Assembly (NCBI GenBank): GCA_003222155.1
Contig: QHUU01000061.1
Location: forward strand, 1-64,000
Reading direction: 5' to 3'
Source of the DNA: Gemmatimonadota bacterium
Lineage (GTDB): Bacteria > Gemmatimonadota > Gemmatimonadetes > Gemmatimonadales > GWC2-71-9
Length of the DNA: 64,000 nt
A program made the translations under genes and the position numbers. The notes under the pieces are model-generated. The model saw nothing but the letters and a program-made list of their open reading frames with translations. It was not told where the DNA came from and did not search any database. This document shows, piece after piece, positions 36,499 through 47,245 of the stretch. Each line of letters starts with the position of its first letter. Within the stretch, counting starts at the first letter, position 1.

Positions 36499-36583
36499 GC
36501 GCCGCCTCCGCCGCGTAGCTTCGCCACTGCTCGCATGGTTCGGGCCTCGCACGTTGATCGAGGCCCGCTTTACTTGGTGGCCC

Positions 36584-37780
36584 ATGTCTCCGGGGGCGTC
36601 TCCGTTTTGGGGCGGACTGGCTACGGCCCGACTGCTCCTGCGCGAGCGGTTCGGCCATCCGGCGTTCCGAGTCCACCAGCTGAAAGTGCTGGGCCCGCTG
36701 CTCGCGGGGCGGAGCGTCCTGGCCGTGCTCCCCACGGGGGCGGGGAAGTCGCTCTGCTTCCAGCTCCCCGCGCTCATGGCTGCCGGGTTGACGCTCGTCG
36801 TGTCGCCGCTCATCTCCTTGATGCAGGATCAGGTGGGGGCACTGCGCCGCCGCGGCATCGCGGCGGCCTACTTGAACAGCCTGCTCACGCGCGATCAGCG
36901 GCGTCTGATCCTGGACCGTGCCGTGGCCGGCCACTTGAGCATCCTCTATTGTGCCCCCGAGCGCCTCGCGGCTCTGCTGCGGCCGCTGTCGCGCGCCGGC
37001 CGCGAGGTGGCGCTCCTGGCCGTCGATGAGGCTCATTGCATCGTCGAATGGGGCAATGAGTTTCGGCCGGTGTACCGTCGCCTCGATCGCTTTCGCTACC
37101 TGCTCGGCGACCCCGTGACGATCGCGCTCACCGGCAGCGCCACGCCGGCGACGCGCGCGGAGATCCTGCGGGTGCTGCGAATCCCGCAGGCCGAGACCGT
37201 GCTCACCTCGTTCGACCGGCCCAATCTCGCGTTCCGAGTCGAGCGCGTGCGAGACGATCGCGAGCGGTTCGCCCGGCTGCGCGATCTGGTGGGCAGCCCC
37301 GAGGGCTCGAGCATTGTGTACACCCCGACCCGCCGGCTCACCGAGCTGGTGACGCGGGCGCTGTTGCGCATGGGAGTCCGCGCGGCCCCGTATCACGCCG
37401 GCCTCACCGCAGGCATGCGCCGGCGCGTGCTGCGCTCGTTTCTGAGCGGTCAGGCACCGATCGTGGTCGCGACGAGCGCCTTCGGGATGGGGATCGACAA
37501 GCCGGACGTACGGCAGGTCGTTCATTGGGGGCCGCCGCGCACGCTGGAGGGCTACTATCAGGAAGCGGGGCGTGCCGGCCGGGACGGGCGCCCTTCCGAG
37601 TGCGTGCTGGTGTGGCAGCGGTCCGACTGGGAGCGGAGCGACGCCGCAGCGGCGGTGCGACGGTACGTGGAGGCGCCTCGCTGCCGCCGCGGCACGCTGC
37701 TCGCATATTTCGGAGAGCCCGCGGTGGCCTGCTCCGGCTGCGACATCTGCGGCGTAGGAGCTTACCGCCCCTTACCTTAG
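36584..37780 (+). CDS. recQ: RecQ-family DNA helicase, short form
   Basis: This 398-residue superfamily 2 helicase has both RecA-like domains and the RecQ zinc region but no winged-helix or HRDC domain. Motifs seen are 0 (HPAFRVHQLKVLGPLLAGR), I (PTGAGKSLCFQLPAL), II (LAVDEAHCIVEWG), III (ALTGSATP) and VI (YQEAGRAGRDGRP). The zinc site uses Cys residues in APRCRRGTL and CSGCDIC. Motif II's following loop reads IVEWGNEFRP instead of the usual ISQWGHDFRP. The ATG at 36584 begins just before the conserved N-terminal helix. A strong terminator follows 70 bases after the stop. Confidence 0.9.
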   Translation: MSPGASPFWGGLATARLLLRERFGHPAFRVHQLKVLGPLLAGRSVLAVLPTGAGKSLCFQLPALMAAGLTLVVSPLISLMQDQVGALRRRGIAAAYLNSLLTRDQRRLILDRAVAGHLSILYCAPERLAALLRPLSRAGREVALLAVDEAHCIVEWGNEFRPVYRRLDRFRYLLGDPVTIALTGSATPATRAEILRVLRIPQAETVLTSFDRPNLAFRVERVRDDRERFARLRDLVGSPEGSSIVYTPTRRLTELVTRALLRMGVRAAPYHAGLTAGMRRRVLRSFLSGQAPIVVATSAFGMGIDKPDVRQVVHWGPPRTLEGYYQEAGRAGRDGRPSECVLVWQRSDWERSDAAAAVRRYVEAPRCRRGTLLAYFGEPAVACSGCDICGVGAYRPLP

Positions 37781-37849
37781 GGGGTCCGATCCCTACCCAT
37801 CCGTGTGGTTGCGGTGCGGGGGTCGCCGCGTAGCTTAGCCGGATACGTG

Positions 37850-37881
37850 AAGCGAGAGCCGCCGGTTCTCGCTTTGTTTTT
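37850..37881 (+). terminator. rho-independent terminator between recQ and the serine-cycle operon
   Basis: AAGCGAGAGCC (37850-37860) pairs with GGTTCTCGCTT (37864-37874) as an 11-bp stem with one G-T pair and a 3-base loop, followed by TGTTTTTC. It ends 23 bases before the sga start codon. A weak promoter-like pair, TTGCGG (37809-37814) and TAGCTT (37831-37836), lies just upstream, so it could also act as an attenuator for the downstream operon. Confidence 0.8.
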
Positions 37882-37904
37882 CCCCTCTCGTCGAGGACGC
37901 CTTT

Positions 37905-39164
37905 ATGCCCGGCCGTAACTTCCTGTTCGTCCCAGGGCCGACCAACGTTCCCGAGCGCGTCCTGCGCGCGATGGATCGTGCGATGGAGGATCACCGCTCG
38001 TCGGCGTTCCCCGACCTGGCGACCGGACTGTTCCGCGACCTGAAGCAGGTGTTCCAGACGACCAGCGGCCAGCCGTTCATCTTTCCCGCGACCGGCACCG
38101 GCGGGTGGGAAGCGGCCCTGGTCAACACGCTCTCGCCGGGCGACCGGCTGCTCGCGCCCCGCTACGGACAATTCAGCCACTTGTGGATCGACCTGGCGCA
38201 GCGGCACGGGATGCGGGTGGACATCATCGACGTGGACTGGGGCGAGGGTGCGCCGGCCGACCGCATCGAGGCGATCCTGTCGCAGGACCGGCAGCACGAG
38301 ATCAAAGGCGTGTTGATCGTCCACAACGAGACTGCGACCGGCGTGACGAGCGACCTCGGTGCGGTACGCAAGGCCATCGACGCCGCCCAGCATCCCGCGC
38401 TGCTCTACGTCGACGGTGTCAGCTCCATCGGGTCGATCGATTTCCGGATGGACGAGTGGAAGGTCGACCTCGCCGTCACCGGCTCGCAGAAGGGCCTGAT
38501 GCTGCCGGCGGGTCTGGGAATCGTGTGCGCGAGCCCCAAGGCGCTCGCCGCCCGAGAGCAGGCCAAGTGCCCGCGCGTGTTCTTCGATTTCGGCGACATG
38601 ATCAAGGCGAACGCGACCGGATACTTCCCGTACACGCCGTCCATTCCGATGCTGTACGGCCTGCGCGAATCGCTCGGCATCATCTTGGAAGAGAGTCTCG
38701 AGGCGATCTTTGCGCGCCATCACCGGCTGGCCGAGGGCGTGCGCGCGGCGGTGCGCGCCTGGGGCCTGAAGCTCTGTGCCAAGGCGCCCAAGTGGTACTC
38801 GAACACGGTGAGCGCCATCATGGTGCCCGAGGGCAAGAACGCCGGGACGGTCATCGACGTGGCGTTCCGCCGCTACAACCTGGCTCTGGGCGCGGGGCTC
38901 GCTCGCCTGGGGGGGAAGCTGTTCCGTATCGGTCACCTGGGCGACCTGAACGAGCTGATGCTGCTGGGCGCAATCGCCGGTGCGGAGATGGCCATGCGCG
39001 ACGTCGGGATTCAGGTCACACCGGGCTCGGGCGTCGCAGCAGCCGCCGAATACTACCGCAGCACGGCCGCTCCGTTGGCGGAGCGCCCCGCAGCGCCGCC
39101 GGCATCCGACGCCGTTCCGGCGCCCTCAGGGAGGGCGTCGCCCCGGACCGCCGTGCGGGCATGA
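37905..39164 (+). CDS. sga: serine-glyoxylate aminotransferase
   Basis: This 419-residue class V PLP aminotransferase converts serine and glyoxylate to hydroxypyruvate and glycine. The N-terminal [18 protein letters not shown], the glycine-rich [16 protein letters not shown] and the PLP lysine Lys196 in [15 protein letters not shown] are characteristic of the serine-cycle enzyme. A Pro/Ala-rich tail of about 30 residues follows the fold. It is the first gene of a six-gene operon that encodes successive serine-cycle steps. The stop overlaps the next start (ATGA). A GAGGA sequence lies about ten bases upstream of the ATG. Confidence 0.94.
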   Translation: MPGRNFLFVPGPTNVPERVLRAMDRAMEDHRSSAFPDLATGLFRDLKQVFQTTSGQPFIFPATGTGGWEAALVNTLSPGDRLLAPRYGQFSHLWIDLAQRHGMRVDIIDVDWGEGAPADRIEAILSQDRQHEIKGVLIVHNETATGVTSDLGAVRKAIDAAQHPALLYVDGVSSIGSIDFRMDEWKVDLAVTGSQKGLMLPAGLGIVCASPKALAAREQAKCPRVFFDFGDMIKANATGYFPYTPSIPMLYGLRESLGIILEESLEAIFARHHRLAEGVRAAVRAWGLKLCAKAPKWYSNTVSAIMVPEGKNAGTVIDVAFRRYNLALGAGLARLGGKLFRIGHLGDLNELMLLGAIAGAEMAMRDVGIQVTPGSGVAAAAEYYRSTAAPLAERPAAPPASDAVPAPSGRASPRTAVRA

Positions 39165-40135
39165 GTCTCACCCGGCACGAGCCGGCCAATCCCCGGCTGC
39201 AGCGCAGCGAGCTCGCCGTCCCTGGCTCGCAGCCGGCGCTGTTCCAGAAGGCGCTCGACGGCGAGGCGGACTGCGTGTTTCTCGACCTCGAGGACGCGGT
39301 CGCTCCCGCCGACAAGGAGCAGGCCCGGAAACACGTGGTCGCGGGACTGCTCCAGCACGACTGGAAGGGGCGGGGCAAGGCCGTGTCCGTCCGCGTCAAC
39401 GGCATCGACACCCACTACATGTACCGCGACGTGGTGGACGTTGTGGAGCAGGCGGGGCACCGGCTCGACGTGGTGCTCGTCCCCAAGGTCGGCGTACCCG
39501 CCGACGTCTACCTGGTGGACGCGCTGCTGACGCAGATCGAGGCGGCCCGCAACATCCCGCATCGCATCGGGATCGAGGTCCTGATCGAGACGGCGCTGGG
39601 CCTCGCCAACGTGGAGGCGATCGCGCAGTCCAGCCGCCGGCTCGAGGCGATGCACTTCGGCGTCGCGGACCTCGCCGCGAGCCTGCGGGCCCGCACCGTG
39701 AGCATCGGCGGCCTGAACCCCGATTACCCGGGCGATCAATGGCACGCGGCGCTGGCGCGCATGGTGACCGCGTGCCGCGCCTACGGGCTGCGCGCGATCG
39801 ACGGACCGTATGGCGATTTCAAAGACCCCGAGGGATACCTCGCGGCGGCCCGGCGTGCGGCGGCGCTCGGCTTCGAGGGAAAGTGGGCGATTCACCCGTC
39901 GCAAATCGCGCTCGCCAACGACGTGTTCACGCCGCCCCCGCCCGAGGTCGAGCGCGCGCGCCGGATCTTGAGCGCCCTCGACGAGGCGGCGCGGGCGGGC
40001 CGGGGTGCCGCCCAGCTCGACGGCCGGATGATCGACGCCGCATCTGCCCGCATGGCTCGGAACGTCGTCGAGATCGCGGCCGCCATCGCCGCCCGCAAGG
40101 GGGCCGCGCCCTCCCTGGCCGCCACCCGGGCCTGA
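39161..40135 (+). CDS. mclA: L-malyl-CoA lyase
   Basis: This 324-residue HpcH/citrate-lyase-beta family enzyme cleaves malyl-CoA to glyoxylate and acetyl-CoA, the last step of the serine cycle. Length and motifs match the Methylorubrum enzyme as I recall it: [88 protein letters not shown] (metal-binding Glu), [20 protein letters not shown]. The ATG overlaps the sga stop. Its position between sga and malate-CoA ligase genes fixes the role more firmly than the family alone would. Confidence 0.94.
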   Translation: MSLTRHEPANPRLQRSELAVPGSQPALFQKALDGEADCVFLDLEDAVAPADKEQARKHVVAGLLQHDWKGRGKAVSVRVNGIDTHYMYRDVVDVVEQAGHRLDVVLVPKVGVPADVYLVDALLTQIEAARNIPHRIGIEVLIETALGLANVEAIAQSSRRLEAMHFGVADLAASLRARTVSIGGLNPDYPGDQWHAALARMVTACRAYGLRAIDGPYGDFKDPEGYLAAARRAAALGFEGKWAIHPSQIALANDVFTPPPPEVERARRILSALDEAARAGRGAAQLDGRMIDAASARMARNVVEIAAAIAARKGAAPSLAATRA

Positions 40136-40137
40136 CC

Positions 40138-41313
40138 GTGGACATCCACGAGTACCAGGCGAAGGAGCTGCTCTCGGGCTTCGGCGTGCCGGTGCCCAAG
40201 GGCGGCGTGGCGTACAGCGCGGAGCAAGCCGTGTACCGCACGACGGAAATCGGCGGCAGCCGCTGGGTCGTGAAGGCGCAGATACACTCCGGCGCCCGCG
40301 GCAAAGCGGGAGGGGTGCGGCTGTGCCCCACGGATGCCGATGTGCGGCAGGCGGCCAAGGACTTGCTCGGCAAGGTCCTGGTGACCCATCAGACCGGCCC
40401 CGAAGGACTGCCGGTGCATCGCGTGCTCGTGGAACAGGCGCTCCCGATCGAGCGCGAGCTGTATGTCGGTCTGGTACTCGACCGCAAGCACGAACGGATC
40501 GTCGTAGTGGCCCATCCGCACGGCGGCATGGAGATCGAGGAGATCGCGCAGCGGGAGCCCGCCGCCATCCTGCGCGAGGTGGTCGAGCCCGCGGTGGGTA
40601 TGCGCTCGTTCCAGGCCCGTGAGCTCGCGTTCGGCCTCGGCCTCGGGGCCCAACAGGTGAACGAGGCGATGGCCGCCGTGCTGGGCGCCTATCGGGCGTT
40701 CCGCGACCTGGACGCCACGATGGTGGAGTTCAATCCGCTCGTCGTCACCGAGGACGGCCATGTCCTCGCCCTCGACGTGAAGATGAGTTTCGACGACAAT
40801 GCGATGTTCCGGCGACCCAACGTGGCCGAGTTGCGGGACTACGCCCAGGAGGACCCCCGCGAGGCCGAAGCGGCGGAGCACGGGTTGAACTACGTCGCCC
40901 TGGACGGCGACATCGGGTGCATCATCAACGGGGCGGGTCTGGCCATGGCGACCATGGACATGATCCAGCACTCGGGCGGCGAGCCGGCCAATTTTCTCGA
41001 CATCGGCGGCGGGGCCAGTCCCGACCGGGTGGCGGCGGCGTTCCGGTTGGTGCTCTCGGACCGCAACGTGAAGGCGATCCTGGTGAACGTGTTCGCGGGC
41101 ATCAACCGCTGCGATTGGGTGGCCGAGGGCGTCCTCCAGGCCATCCGCGAGGTCCGAGTCCCGGTGCCACTGGTGGTCCGTCTCGCGGGCACGAACGAGG
41201 ACGAGGGCCGCCGCATCCTGCAGCAGAGCGGGCTGCCCATTCTCACCGCCGCCACCCTGTCCGAGGCCGCGGAGCGCGTGGTGGCGGCGCGCAACGCCGG
41301 AGCGGCCGCATGA
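40138..41313 (+). CDS. mtkA: malate-CoA ligase (malate thiokinase) beta subunit
   Basis: This 391-residue ATP-grasp subunit is homologous to SucC. It forms malyl-CoA from malate, CoA and ATP together with the next gene product. It starts with GTG at 40138 ([20 protein letters not shown]), two bases after the mclA stop. ATP-grasp segments include [19 protein letters not shown] and [20 protein letters not shown]; the CoA-ligase domain has [20 protein letters not shown] and [16 protein letters not shown]. The CDW segment and the internal sequence agree with methylotroph MtkA rather than typical SucC, and the neighbours are serine-cycle genes. Confidence 0.92.
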   Translation: MDIHEYQAKELLSGFGVPVPKGGVAYSAEQAVYRTTEIGGSRWVVKAQIHSGARGKAGGVRLCPTDADVRQAAKDLLGKVLVTHQTGPEGLPVHRVLVEQALPIERELYVGLVLDRKHERIVVVAHPHGGMEIEEIAQREPAAILREVVEPAVGMRSFQARELAFGLGLGAQQVNEAMAAVLGAYRAFRDLDATMVEFNPLVVTEDGHVLALDVKMSFDDNAMFRRPNVAELRDYAQEDPREAEAAEHGLNYVALDGDIGCIINGAGLAMATMDMIQHSGGEPANFLDIGGGASPDRVAAAFRLVLSDRNVKAILVNVFAGINRCDWVAEGVLQAIREVRVPVPLVVRLAGTNEDEGRRILQQSGLPILTAATLSEAAERVVAARNAGAAA

Positions 41314-42224
41314 GCATCCTGCTCGACGAAACGACGCGCGTCGTGGTGCAGGGCTTCACCGGCGACAAGGGGACGTTTCACGCGAAGGAGATGATCGCCT
41401 ACGGCACCAACGTCGTGGGCGGCGTCACGCCGGGCAAGGGCGGCACCACCCATCTCGGTCGACCCGTCTTCCACACGGTGAAGGAAGCGGTGGCGAGCAC
41501 GGGAGCGGCCGCGAGCCTCATCCTCGTGCCCGCACCGTTTTGCGCCGACGCGATCATGGAAGCCGCCGACGCGAGTATCCGGCTCGTCGTCGCCATCACC
41601 GACGGCGTGCCCGCCCAGGACATGATGACCGTCAAGCGGTACCTGTGGCGCTACTCCAAGGAGCGGCGCACGCGCCTGATCGGGCCGAACTGCGCCGGGT
41701 TGATCAGCGCCGGCAAGGCGATGATGGGCATCATGCCGGGTCACATCTATGCGCGGGGCACGGTGGGCGTGGTGACCAGGTCGGGCACGCTCGGCTACGA
41801 GGCCGCCTCGCAGATGAAGGCGCTCGGCGTCGGCGTCACCACGAGCGTCGGCATCGGCGGCGATCCCATCAACGGCAGCTCCTTCGTCGACGTGCTCGCG
41901 CTGTTCGAGGAGGATCCCGAGACCGAGGCCGTCATGATGATCGGCGAGATCGGCGGCCCACAGGAAGCCGAGGCCGCCGTGTACGTGAAGGAGCACATGA
42001 CGAAACCGGTGATCGGATACGTCGCCGGTCTCACGGCGCCCAAAGGCCGTCGCATGGGCCACGCCGGCGCCATCATCTCGGCCTTCGGCGACACCGCCGC
42101 CGAGAAGGCGGAGATCATGCGCTCGGCGGGGCTCATCGTCGCGCCGAGCCCCGCGGAGCTCGGCGCCACGGCCGCGCGGGCGCTGGGGCGCAAGCCGTCG
42201 CGACAGGTCATGGTCCAGCAGTGA
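41310..42224 (+). CDS. mtkB: malate-CoA ligase (malate thiokinase) alpha subunit
   Basis: This 304-residue subunit is homologous to SucD. It binds CoA in its N-terminal Rossmann domain ([38 protein letters not shown]) and carries the transiently phosphorylated His251 in [16 protein letters not shown]. The loop [10 protein letters not shown] is also conserved. The ATG overlaps the mtkA stop. The pair is more likely malate than succinate specific because it stands between malyl-CoA lyase and hydroxypyruvate reductase genes; substrate choice was not deduced from residues. Confidence 0.92.
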   Translation: MSILLDETTRVVVQGFTGDKGTFHAKEMIAYGTNVVGGVTPGKGGTTHLGRPVFHTVKEAVASTGAAASLILVPAPFCADAIMEAADASIRLVVAITDGVPAQDMMTVKRYLWRYSKERRTRLIGPNCAGLISAGKAMMGIMPGHIYARGTVGVVTRSGTLGYEAASQMKALGVGVTTSVGIGGDPINGSSFVDVLALFEEDPETEAVMMIGEIGGPQEAEAAVYVKEHMTKPVIGYVAGLTAPKGRRMGHAGAIISAFGDTAAEKAEIMRSAGLIVAPSPAELGATAARALGRKPSRQVMVQQ

Positions 42225-43207
42225 GCGCGGCACGCGCGGGCCGGCCGAGCCTGGTCGTGACGCGGCGGCTCCCGGCGGCGGTCGAGCAGCAGCTCACCCG
42301 GGAATTCGACGCTCGCTTGAATCCCGACGACCGCGCGCTCAGCGCGGCCGAGCTGCAAGCCGCCCTCACGAGCGCCGACGCCCTGCTGCCGACCGTGACG
42401 GACCGCCTCACCGCCCAGGTGCTGCAGGTCGAGCCGCTGCGGACGAAGATCCTCGCCAACTTCGGCGTCGGATTCAATCACATCGACGTCGCCGCCGCCA
42501 AGGCGCGCGGCCTGGTGGTCACGAATACGCCCGACGTCCTCACCGACGACACGGCCGACGACGCGGTCATGCTGATGCTGATGGTGGCCCGCCGCGCCGG
42601 AGAGGGGGAACGGCACGTGCGCGCCGGTGCCTGGACCGGGTGGCGCCCGACCCACCTGCTCGGCACGAAGGTCACCGGCAAGACGCTCGGCCTCATCGGG
42701 ATCGGACGCATCGGACGGGCGGTGGCGCGCCGGGCGCACCACGGCTTCGGGATGCACGTGATCTTCCACGATCCCCACCCCCCGTCCCCCGAGGTCGTCG
42801 CCGAGCTCGGCGCCGAGGCGAAACGCACGGTCGAGGAGGTGTTGCGCGAAGCGGACTTCGTGTCGCTTCACTCGCCGGCGACACCCGAGACGCACCACCT
42901 GATCGACGCGTCGCGCCTCGCCCTCATGAAACCGTCGGCATTCCTGATCAACACCGCCCGGGGCGACATCGTCGACGAGGCGGCGCTCGTCGCGGCGCTC
43001 AAAGCCGGGCGCATCGCCGGGGCCGCCCTCGACGTGTTCGAGCGCGAGCCCCAGGTGTCGCCCGAGCTCCTCACCCTGGAAAACGTGGTGCTGCTCCCGC
43101 ATCTGGGCAGTGCCACACAGGAGACCCGCGTCGCCATGGGTCTGCGCGCGCTCGAGAACCTCAAGGCGTTCTTCTCAGGCGCCCCGCCGCGCGACCGGGT
43201 GGTGTGA
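42221..43207 (+). CDS. hprA: hydroxypyruvate reductase / glyoxylate reductase
   Basis: This 328-residue D-2-hydroxyacid dehydrogenase reduces hydroxypyruvate to D-glycerate in the serine cycle. The NAD(P)-binding motif is [17 protein letters not shown]. The catalytic Arg is in [12 protein letters not shown] (and an [10 protein letters not shown] substrate loop precedes it), Glu in DVFEREPQV, and His in [12 protein letters not shown]. The sequence resembles the glyoxylate reductase (GyaR) branch; the role as HprA is taken from the operon. GTG start overlapping the mtkB stop. Glycerate kinase, the next step, is not in the window. Confidence 0.88.
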   Translation: MSAARAGRPSLVVTRRLPAAVEQQLTREFDARLNPDDRALSAAELQAALTSADALLPTVTDRLTAQVLQVEPLRTKILANFGVGFNHIDVAAAKARGLVVTNTPDVLTDDTADDAVMLMLMVARRAGEGERHVRAGAWTGWRPTHLLGTKVTGKTLGLIGIGRIGRAVARRAHHGFGMHVIFHDPHPPSPEVVAELGAEAKRTVEEVLREADFVSLHSPATPETHHLIDASRLALMKPSAFLINTARGDIVDEAALVAALKAGRIAGAALDVFEREPQVSPELLTLENVVLLPHLGSATQETRVAMGLRALENLKAFFSGAPPRDRVV

Positions 43208-45921
43208 GCCAGACGACCTCGGCGCCCGCCGCCGCGCCCGACTACCTGCACCAGACGGCGGGCCTGCTGTACGACTGCTTCCTCGACGTGATCCGGGCCC
43301 ACGAGCCCGACATCGAGCGCGTGCTCCGGGGCGAGCAGCTCCCGGCCGGAGCGCCCGCGGACCTCGTTGCCCGGGCCATCCAGGCACAGGGCACCTGGTT
43401 CCAGCTCCTCTCCATCGCCGAACAGAACGCCGCGATGCGCCAGCGGCGGCAGAGCGAGGTGGAGCGCGGCCCGGAGCAGGTGCGGGGCACGTTCGCCCAG
43501 GTGGTCACGGCCGCCGCCCGAGCCGGCGTGCCGGCGGAGGAGGTCCGCGCTCTGGTCGCCGGGCTGCGCGTCCGACCGGTGATCACCGCGCACCCCACCG
43601 AAGCCAAGCGCGTGACGGTGCTGGAAAAGCATCGCCGCATCTACCGGCGCCTGGTGGATCTGGAAGCGCCACGCTGGACACCCCGGGAGCGCAGCGCCCT
43701 GATCGACAACATCCGGGCCGAGATCGAGCTGCTGTGGCTCTCCGGCGAGCTGCGCCTCGAGAAGCCGACGGTCGAGCAGGAGCTCGCCTGGGGCTTGTAC
43801 TTCGTCAATGAGAACCTGTTCGGGATCGTCCCGGAGCTGGTCGACAGGCTCGCGCAGGCGCTGCGTCGTGCCTACCCCGACGCGGCGTTCGACGTGCCGC
43901 CGTTCTTCCAGTTCGGCTGCTGGATCGGCGGAGACCGGGACGGCAATCCGTTCGTCACGAACGACGCGACCCGGCGCACGCTGTGCGAAACCCGAGTCAC
44001 CAGCCTGCGCCGCTACCGCGCCCGGCTCGCCGAGCTGCTGCGCGCGTTGAGCATCACCGAGCGGGCGGCGGTGATCTCCCCGGCGTTCCGGGAGGCGCTC
44101 GCGCGCCAGCTCGAGCGAGCCGGCCAGGGCGACGCCGTTGCGCGCCGCAATCCGGGCGAGGTGTTTCGACAGTTCCTCGCCTGCGTGCTGCGCCGCCTCG
44201 ACGCCACGCTCGTCTGTGCCGAGCGGGGAGAGACGGCGCCCGAGGCCGCGGGCTATCCGACCGCCGACGAGCTCATCGCCGACTTGCGGACCCTAGAGGC
44301 GGGTCTCACGGAGGCGCAATGCGCGACATCCGCCGAGCTGTTCGTGGGCCCGGTACGCCGCGAGGTGGAAGCCTTCCGGTTCAGCACGTTCCGCCTCGAC
44401 ATCCGCGAGAACTCCACCCGCCTGAACGAGGGACTGCGCGCCCTGTGGCTGGCCCGCAGCCACGCCGAGCCGCCCGCGCCCGAGTCTCCGGAATGGCGCG
44501 CCTGGCTCCAGGCGGAGCTGGGGCGACCGCTCGGCGCCGACCCCGCGCCGCTCGAGCTGCCGACGGAGGGAGGAGCGGCCGAGACCGCGGGCATGTTTCG
44601 CCTGATCCGCGAGACGCGCGATCGGCTCGATCGCGAGGCTATCGGCAGCTTCGTGCTGAGCATGACGCACACCGTTGCCGACGTGCTCGGCGCCTACGTG
44701 TTCGCGAAGCAGGCCGGTCTCTTCGCCGACGCCGCCGGCACCGAGAGCTGCACGCTCCCCATCGTCCCCCTGTTCGAGTCCATCGACGACCTGCGGCGCG
44801 CCCCGGACATCGTGCGGGAGCTGCTGCAGGTCCCCCTGGTGCGGCGCAGCGTGCGGGGGCAGGGAGGCGTGTACGAGGTGATGATCGGCTATTCCGACTC
44901 CAACAAGGACGGCGGGTTTCTATCGTCCAACTGGGAGCTCACCAAGGCTCAGCTCAGGCTCACCCGGCTGGGCCGCGAGTGCGGCATCCCCGTCGCCTTC
45001 TTCCACGGCCGCGGCGGCTCGGTGAGCCGGGGTGGCGCCCCCACCGGCCGGGCGATCGCGGCGCAGCCGGCGGGCTCGATTCGCGGCCGACTCCGCATCA
45101 CCGAGCAGGGGGAGGTGGTGTCGTTCAAGTACGCGAACCGCGGCACGGCGGCGTATCAAACCGAGCTGCTTGCGGCCAGCGTGCTCGAGCACTCCCTCAA
45201 GTCGGAGCGCGAGCAGGCGCTCGTACCCACAAGGGAGTTCGACGAAGCGATGGAGGCGCTCTCGGGCGCGGCGCACGCCGCCTATCGCCGCCTCGTAGAC
45301 CATCCCGGTCTCGTGGCGTACTTCCAGGCGGCCAGTCCCCTGGAAGAGATTGCCCTCTTGAACATCGGGTCGCGGCCGGCCCGGCGCTTCGGTGCCCGGA
45401 CTCTGGCCGACCTGCGGGCCATCCCCTGGGTGTTCGCCTGGACGCAAAACCGCCACTTCATCCCGGGCTGGTATGGCGTGGGCACGGGGCTGGCGACGTT
45501 CCTCGAGGTCCGCGGCAGCCGGGGCGAGGCGCTGCTCAAGCGGATGTTCGACGATTGCCGTCTGTTCCGGCTGATCATCGACGAAGTGGAGAAGACCCTC
45601 GCGTACGTCGATTTGGACATCGCGCGCGAGTACGCCGCGCTGCTCGGGGACGACTGGGGGCGCGCCGAGATTTTCTCGCTCGTGGCCGACGAGTATCACC
45701 GCACCACGGACATGATCCGGCGGCTCGCGGGGTCCGGCGACCTCGCCCGGCGGTTCCCACAGTTCCGCCGGCGCCTCGAGAGCCGCCTGCCGATACTCAA
45801 TCAGGTGAGCCGGCAGCAGGTCGAGCTGCTGCGGGGTTATCGGGCCGGGCAGGAAGACACCCGGCCGGCGCTGCTCTTGTCGATCAACTGCATCGCGGCG
45901 GGGTTTGGGACCACCGGATAA
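43204..45921 (+). CDS. ppc: phosphoenolpyruvate carboxylase
   Basis: This 905-residue enzyme fixes bicarbonate onto PEP to give oxaloacetate; in the serine cycle it supplies the C4 acceptor. Signatures are the catalytic His in [29 protein letters not shown], the [18 protein letters not shown] motif and [20 protein letters not shown]. The C-terminus reads [12 protein letters not shown]; many regulated PEP carboxylases end in RNTG, so the lost Arg may mark different control or simply the serine-cycle subtype. The GTG start overlaps the hprA stop. It ends the operon and is followed by a hairpin. Confidence 0.95.
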   Translation: MSQTTSAPAAAPDYLHQTAGLLYDCFLDVIRAHEPDIERVLRGEQLPAGAPADLVARAIQAQGTWFQLLSIAEQNAAMRQRRQSEVERGPEQVRGTFAQVVTAAARAGVPAEEVRALVAGLRVRPVITAHPTEAKRVTVLEKHRRIYRRLVDLEAPRWTPRERSALIDNIRAEIELLWLSGELRLEKPTVEQELAWGLYFVNENLFGIVPELVDRLAQALRRAYPDAAFDVPPFFQFGCWIGGDRDGNPFVTNDATRRTLCETRVTSLRRYRARLAELLRALSITERAAVISPAFREALARQLERAGQGDAVARRNPGEVFRQFLACVLRRLDATLVCAERGETAPEAAGYPTADELIADLRTLEAGLTEAQCATSAELFVGPVRREVEAFRFSTFRLDIRENSTRLNEGLRALWLARSHAEPPAPESPEWRAWLQAELGRPLGADPAPLELPTEGGAAETAGMFRLIRETRDRLDREAIGSFVLSMTHTVADVLGAYVFAKQAGLFADAAGTESCTLPIVPLFESIDDLRRAPDIVRELLQVPLVRRSVRGQGGVYEVMIGYSDSNKDGGFLSSNWELTKAQLRLTRLGRECGIPVAFFHGRGGSVSRGGAPTGRAIAAQPAGSIRGRLRITEQGEVVSFKYANRGTAAYQTELLAASVLEHSLKSEREQALVPTREFDEAMEALSGAAHAAYRRLVDHPGLVAYFQAASPLEEIALLNIGSRPARRFGARTLADLRAIPWVFAWTQNRHFIPGWYGVGTGLATFLEVRGSRGEALLKRMFDDCRLFRLIIDEVEKTLAYVDLDIAREYAALLGDDWGRAEIFSLVADEYHRTTDMIRRLAGSGDLARRFPQFRRRLESRLPILNQVSRQQVELLRGYRAGQEDTRPALLLSINCIAAGFGTTG

Positions 45922-45924
45922 CGC

Positions 45925-46000
45925 GTTACACGACGCCACGACGCCACGTTGCAGGAATCCGCAGCCCAGGCGCCGTGCGTGGAACTTGGCGTCGTGCAAC
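45925..46000. repeat. hairpin of ACGACGCC / TTGCACG units after ppc
   Basis: The left arm GTTACACGACGCCA and CCACG (from 45925) pairs with the complementary CGTGG and TGGCGTCGTGCAAC (ending 46000). The arms also contain short direct repeats (ACGACGCC twice, GTGCAAC twice). It fills the gap between ppc and the acyl-CoA dehydrogenase gene and may end the serine-cycle transcript. Confidence 0.7.
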
Positions 46001-46013
46001 GTGCAACTAGATT
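45986..46013 (+). promoter_or_regulatory. possible promoter of the acyl-CoA dehydrogenase gene
   Basis: TTGGCG (45986-45991) and TAGATT (46008-46013) are 16 bases apart. The -10-like box ends five bases before the ATG at 46019, so transcription would begin at about the start codon. The -35 box lies inside the right arm of the preceding hairpin. Confidence 0.35.
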
Positions 46014-46018
46014 ACAGC

Positions 46019-47239
46019 ATGCACGACTCCCTCTACTTCACCGACCACCACGTCCAGGTCCGCGACATGGTGCGCGACTTCGCGCAGCAGGTCGTGAAGC
46101 CGAGCGCGCCGCGGTACGACCGCGACAGCGCTTTCCCCTGGGACAATGTCCGCCGCATGGCGGACCTGGGGTTGTTCGGCATTCCCTGGCCTGAGGAGCT
46201 GGGCGGGTCGGGTATGGACTATCTCTCCTACATCCTCGTCATCCACGAGCTCGCCAAGGTCGACGCCAGTCACGCCATCACCGTCAGCGCCCATACGACG
46301 CTCGGCACATCGCCGATAGTGGATTTTGGGACCGACGAGCAGAAAATGAGGTTCGTGCCGCTGCTCGCGACCGGGAAGGTGTTGGGGGGCTTCGGCCTGA
46401 CGGAGCCCGGCGCCGGTTCGGATGCGGGCGGGACGCAGACGGTCGCGGTCGACAAGGGCGACCACTTCGTGTTGAACGGCTCCAAGATCTTCATCACACA
46501 CGCCGGCGTGGGCGAAATCTTCGTGGTGGCGGCGCGCACCGACCCGGCCGCCAAGAAGACGCACGGCATCAGCGCCTTCATCGTCACCAAGGACACGACC
46601 GACCTGGAGCAGGCCAAACGGGTCGGCATGGGCCACGACGCGTCGCTCCCCAAGTGCCCGGGGGTGCTCGCGGCCAAGAAGGAGGACAAGCTCGGCTGGC
46701 GCGCCTCCGATACGCGCGAGCTCGTCTTCCAGGACGCGATCGTCCCGAAGGAGAACGTGCTGGGCCCGCTGAACAACGGGTTCCGCCAGTTCCTGCACAC
46801 GCTGGACGGCGGTCGCGTCGGCCTGGGCGCGCTCTCGCTCGGCATCGCCGAGGGAGCGCTCGAAGAGTGCCTTCGCTATACCGGGACTCGCAAGCAGTTC
46901 GGCCGGCCGATCGCGAGTTTCCAGGGCGTGCATTTCGCACTCGCCGACATGGCCACGGAGATCGAGGCCGCGAAGCACCTGGTGTACCACGCCGCGTGGC
47001 TCAAGCAGAACCGACAGCCGTTCAAGCGCGAGGCGGCGATGGCCAAGCTGTACGCGTCCGAGCTCGCGATGCGCGCCACGACCAAGGCGGTCCAGCTGCA
47101 CGGCGGGTACGGCTACACCACGGACTATCCGGTCGAGCGGATGATGCGGGACGCCAAGATTTGCGAGATCGGTGAAGGCACGAGCGAGATCCAGCGCATC
47201 GTGATTGCCCGCCAGCTCCTGGGAGACCTCATCGATTAG
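46019..47239 (+). CDS. acyl-CoA dehydrogenase
   Basis: This 406-residue FAD-dependent acyl-CoA dehydrogenase has N-terminal helical, beta and C-terminal helical domains. Motifs seen are [72 protein letters not shown] and [20 protein letters not shown], where the Glu of EGTSEIQ marks the family's catalytic-base region. Compared with short-chain enzymes, about 18 extra residues ([20 protein letters not shown]) precede the GKKEDKLG-like turn. Chain length is not deducible. It stands alone between the serine-cycle operon and a convergent peptidase gene, six bases from that stop. Confidence 0.93.
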   Translation: MHDSLYFTDHHVQVRDMVRDFAQQVVKPSAPRYDRDSAFPWDNVRRMADLGLFGIPWPEELGGSGMDYLSYILVIHELAKVDASHAITVSAHTTLGTSPIVDFGTDEQKMRFVPLLATGKVLGGFGLTEPGAGSDAGGTQTVAVDKGDHFVLNGSKIFITHAGVGEIFVVAARTDPAAKKTHGISAFIVTKDTTDLEQAKRVGMGHDASLPKCPGVLAAKKEDKLGWRASDTRELVFQDAIVPKENVLGPLNNGFRQFLHTLDGGRVGLGALSLGIAEGALEECLRYTGTRKQFGRPIASFQGVHFALADMATEIEAAKHLVYHAAWLKQNRQPFKREAAMAKLYASELAMRATTKAVQLHGGYGYTTDYPVERMMRDAKICEIGEGTSEIQRIVIARQLLGDLID

Positions 47240-47245
47240 TCCCTG

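Noticed and set aside
36511-36525. CCGCGTAGCTTCGCC upstream of recQ, repeated with one change at 37827-37841
   Set aside because: Two copies are too few to call a promoter motif, and no consistent -35 partner was found at the first one.
40138-42224. Succinyl-CoA synthetase (sucCD) as the call for the ligase pair
   Set aside because: The genes are embedded in a serine-cycle operon and the sequence follows malate thiokinase; substrate specificity still rests on context.
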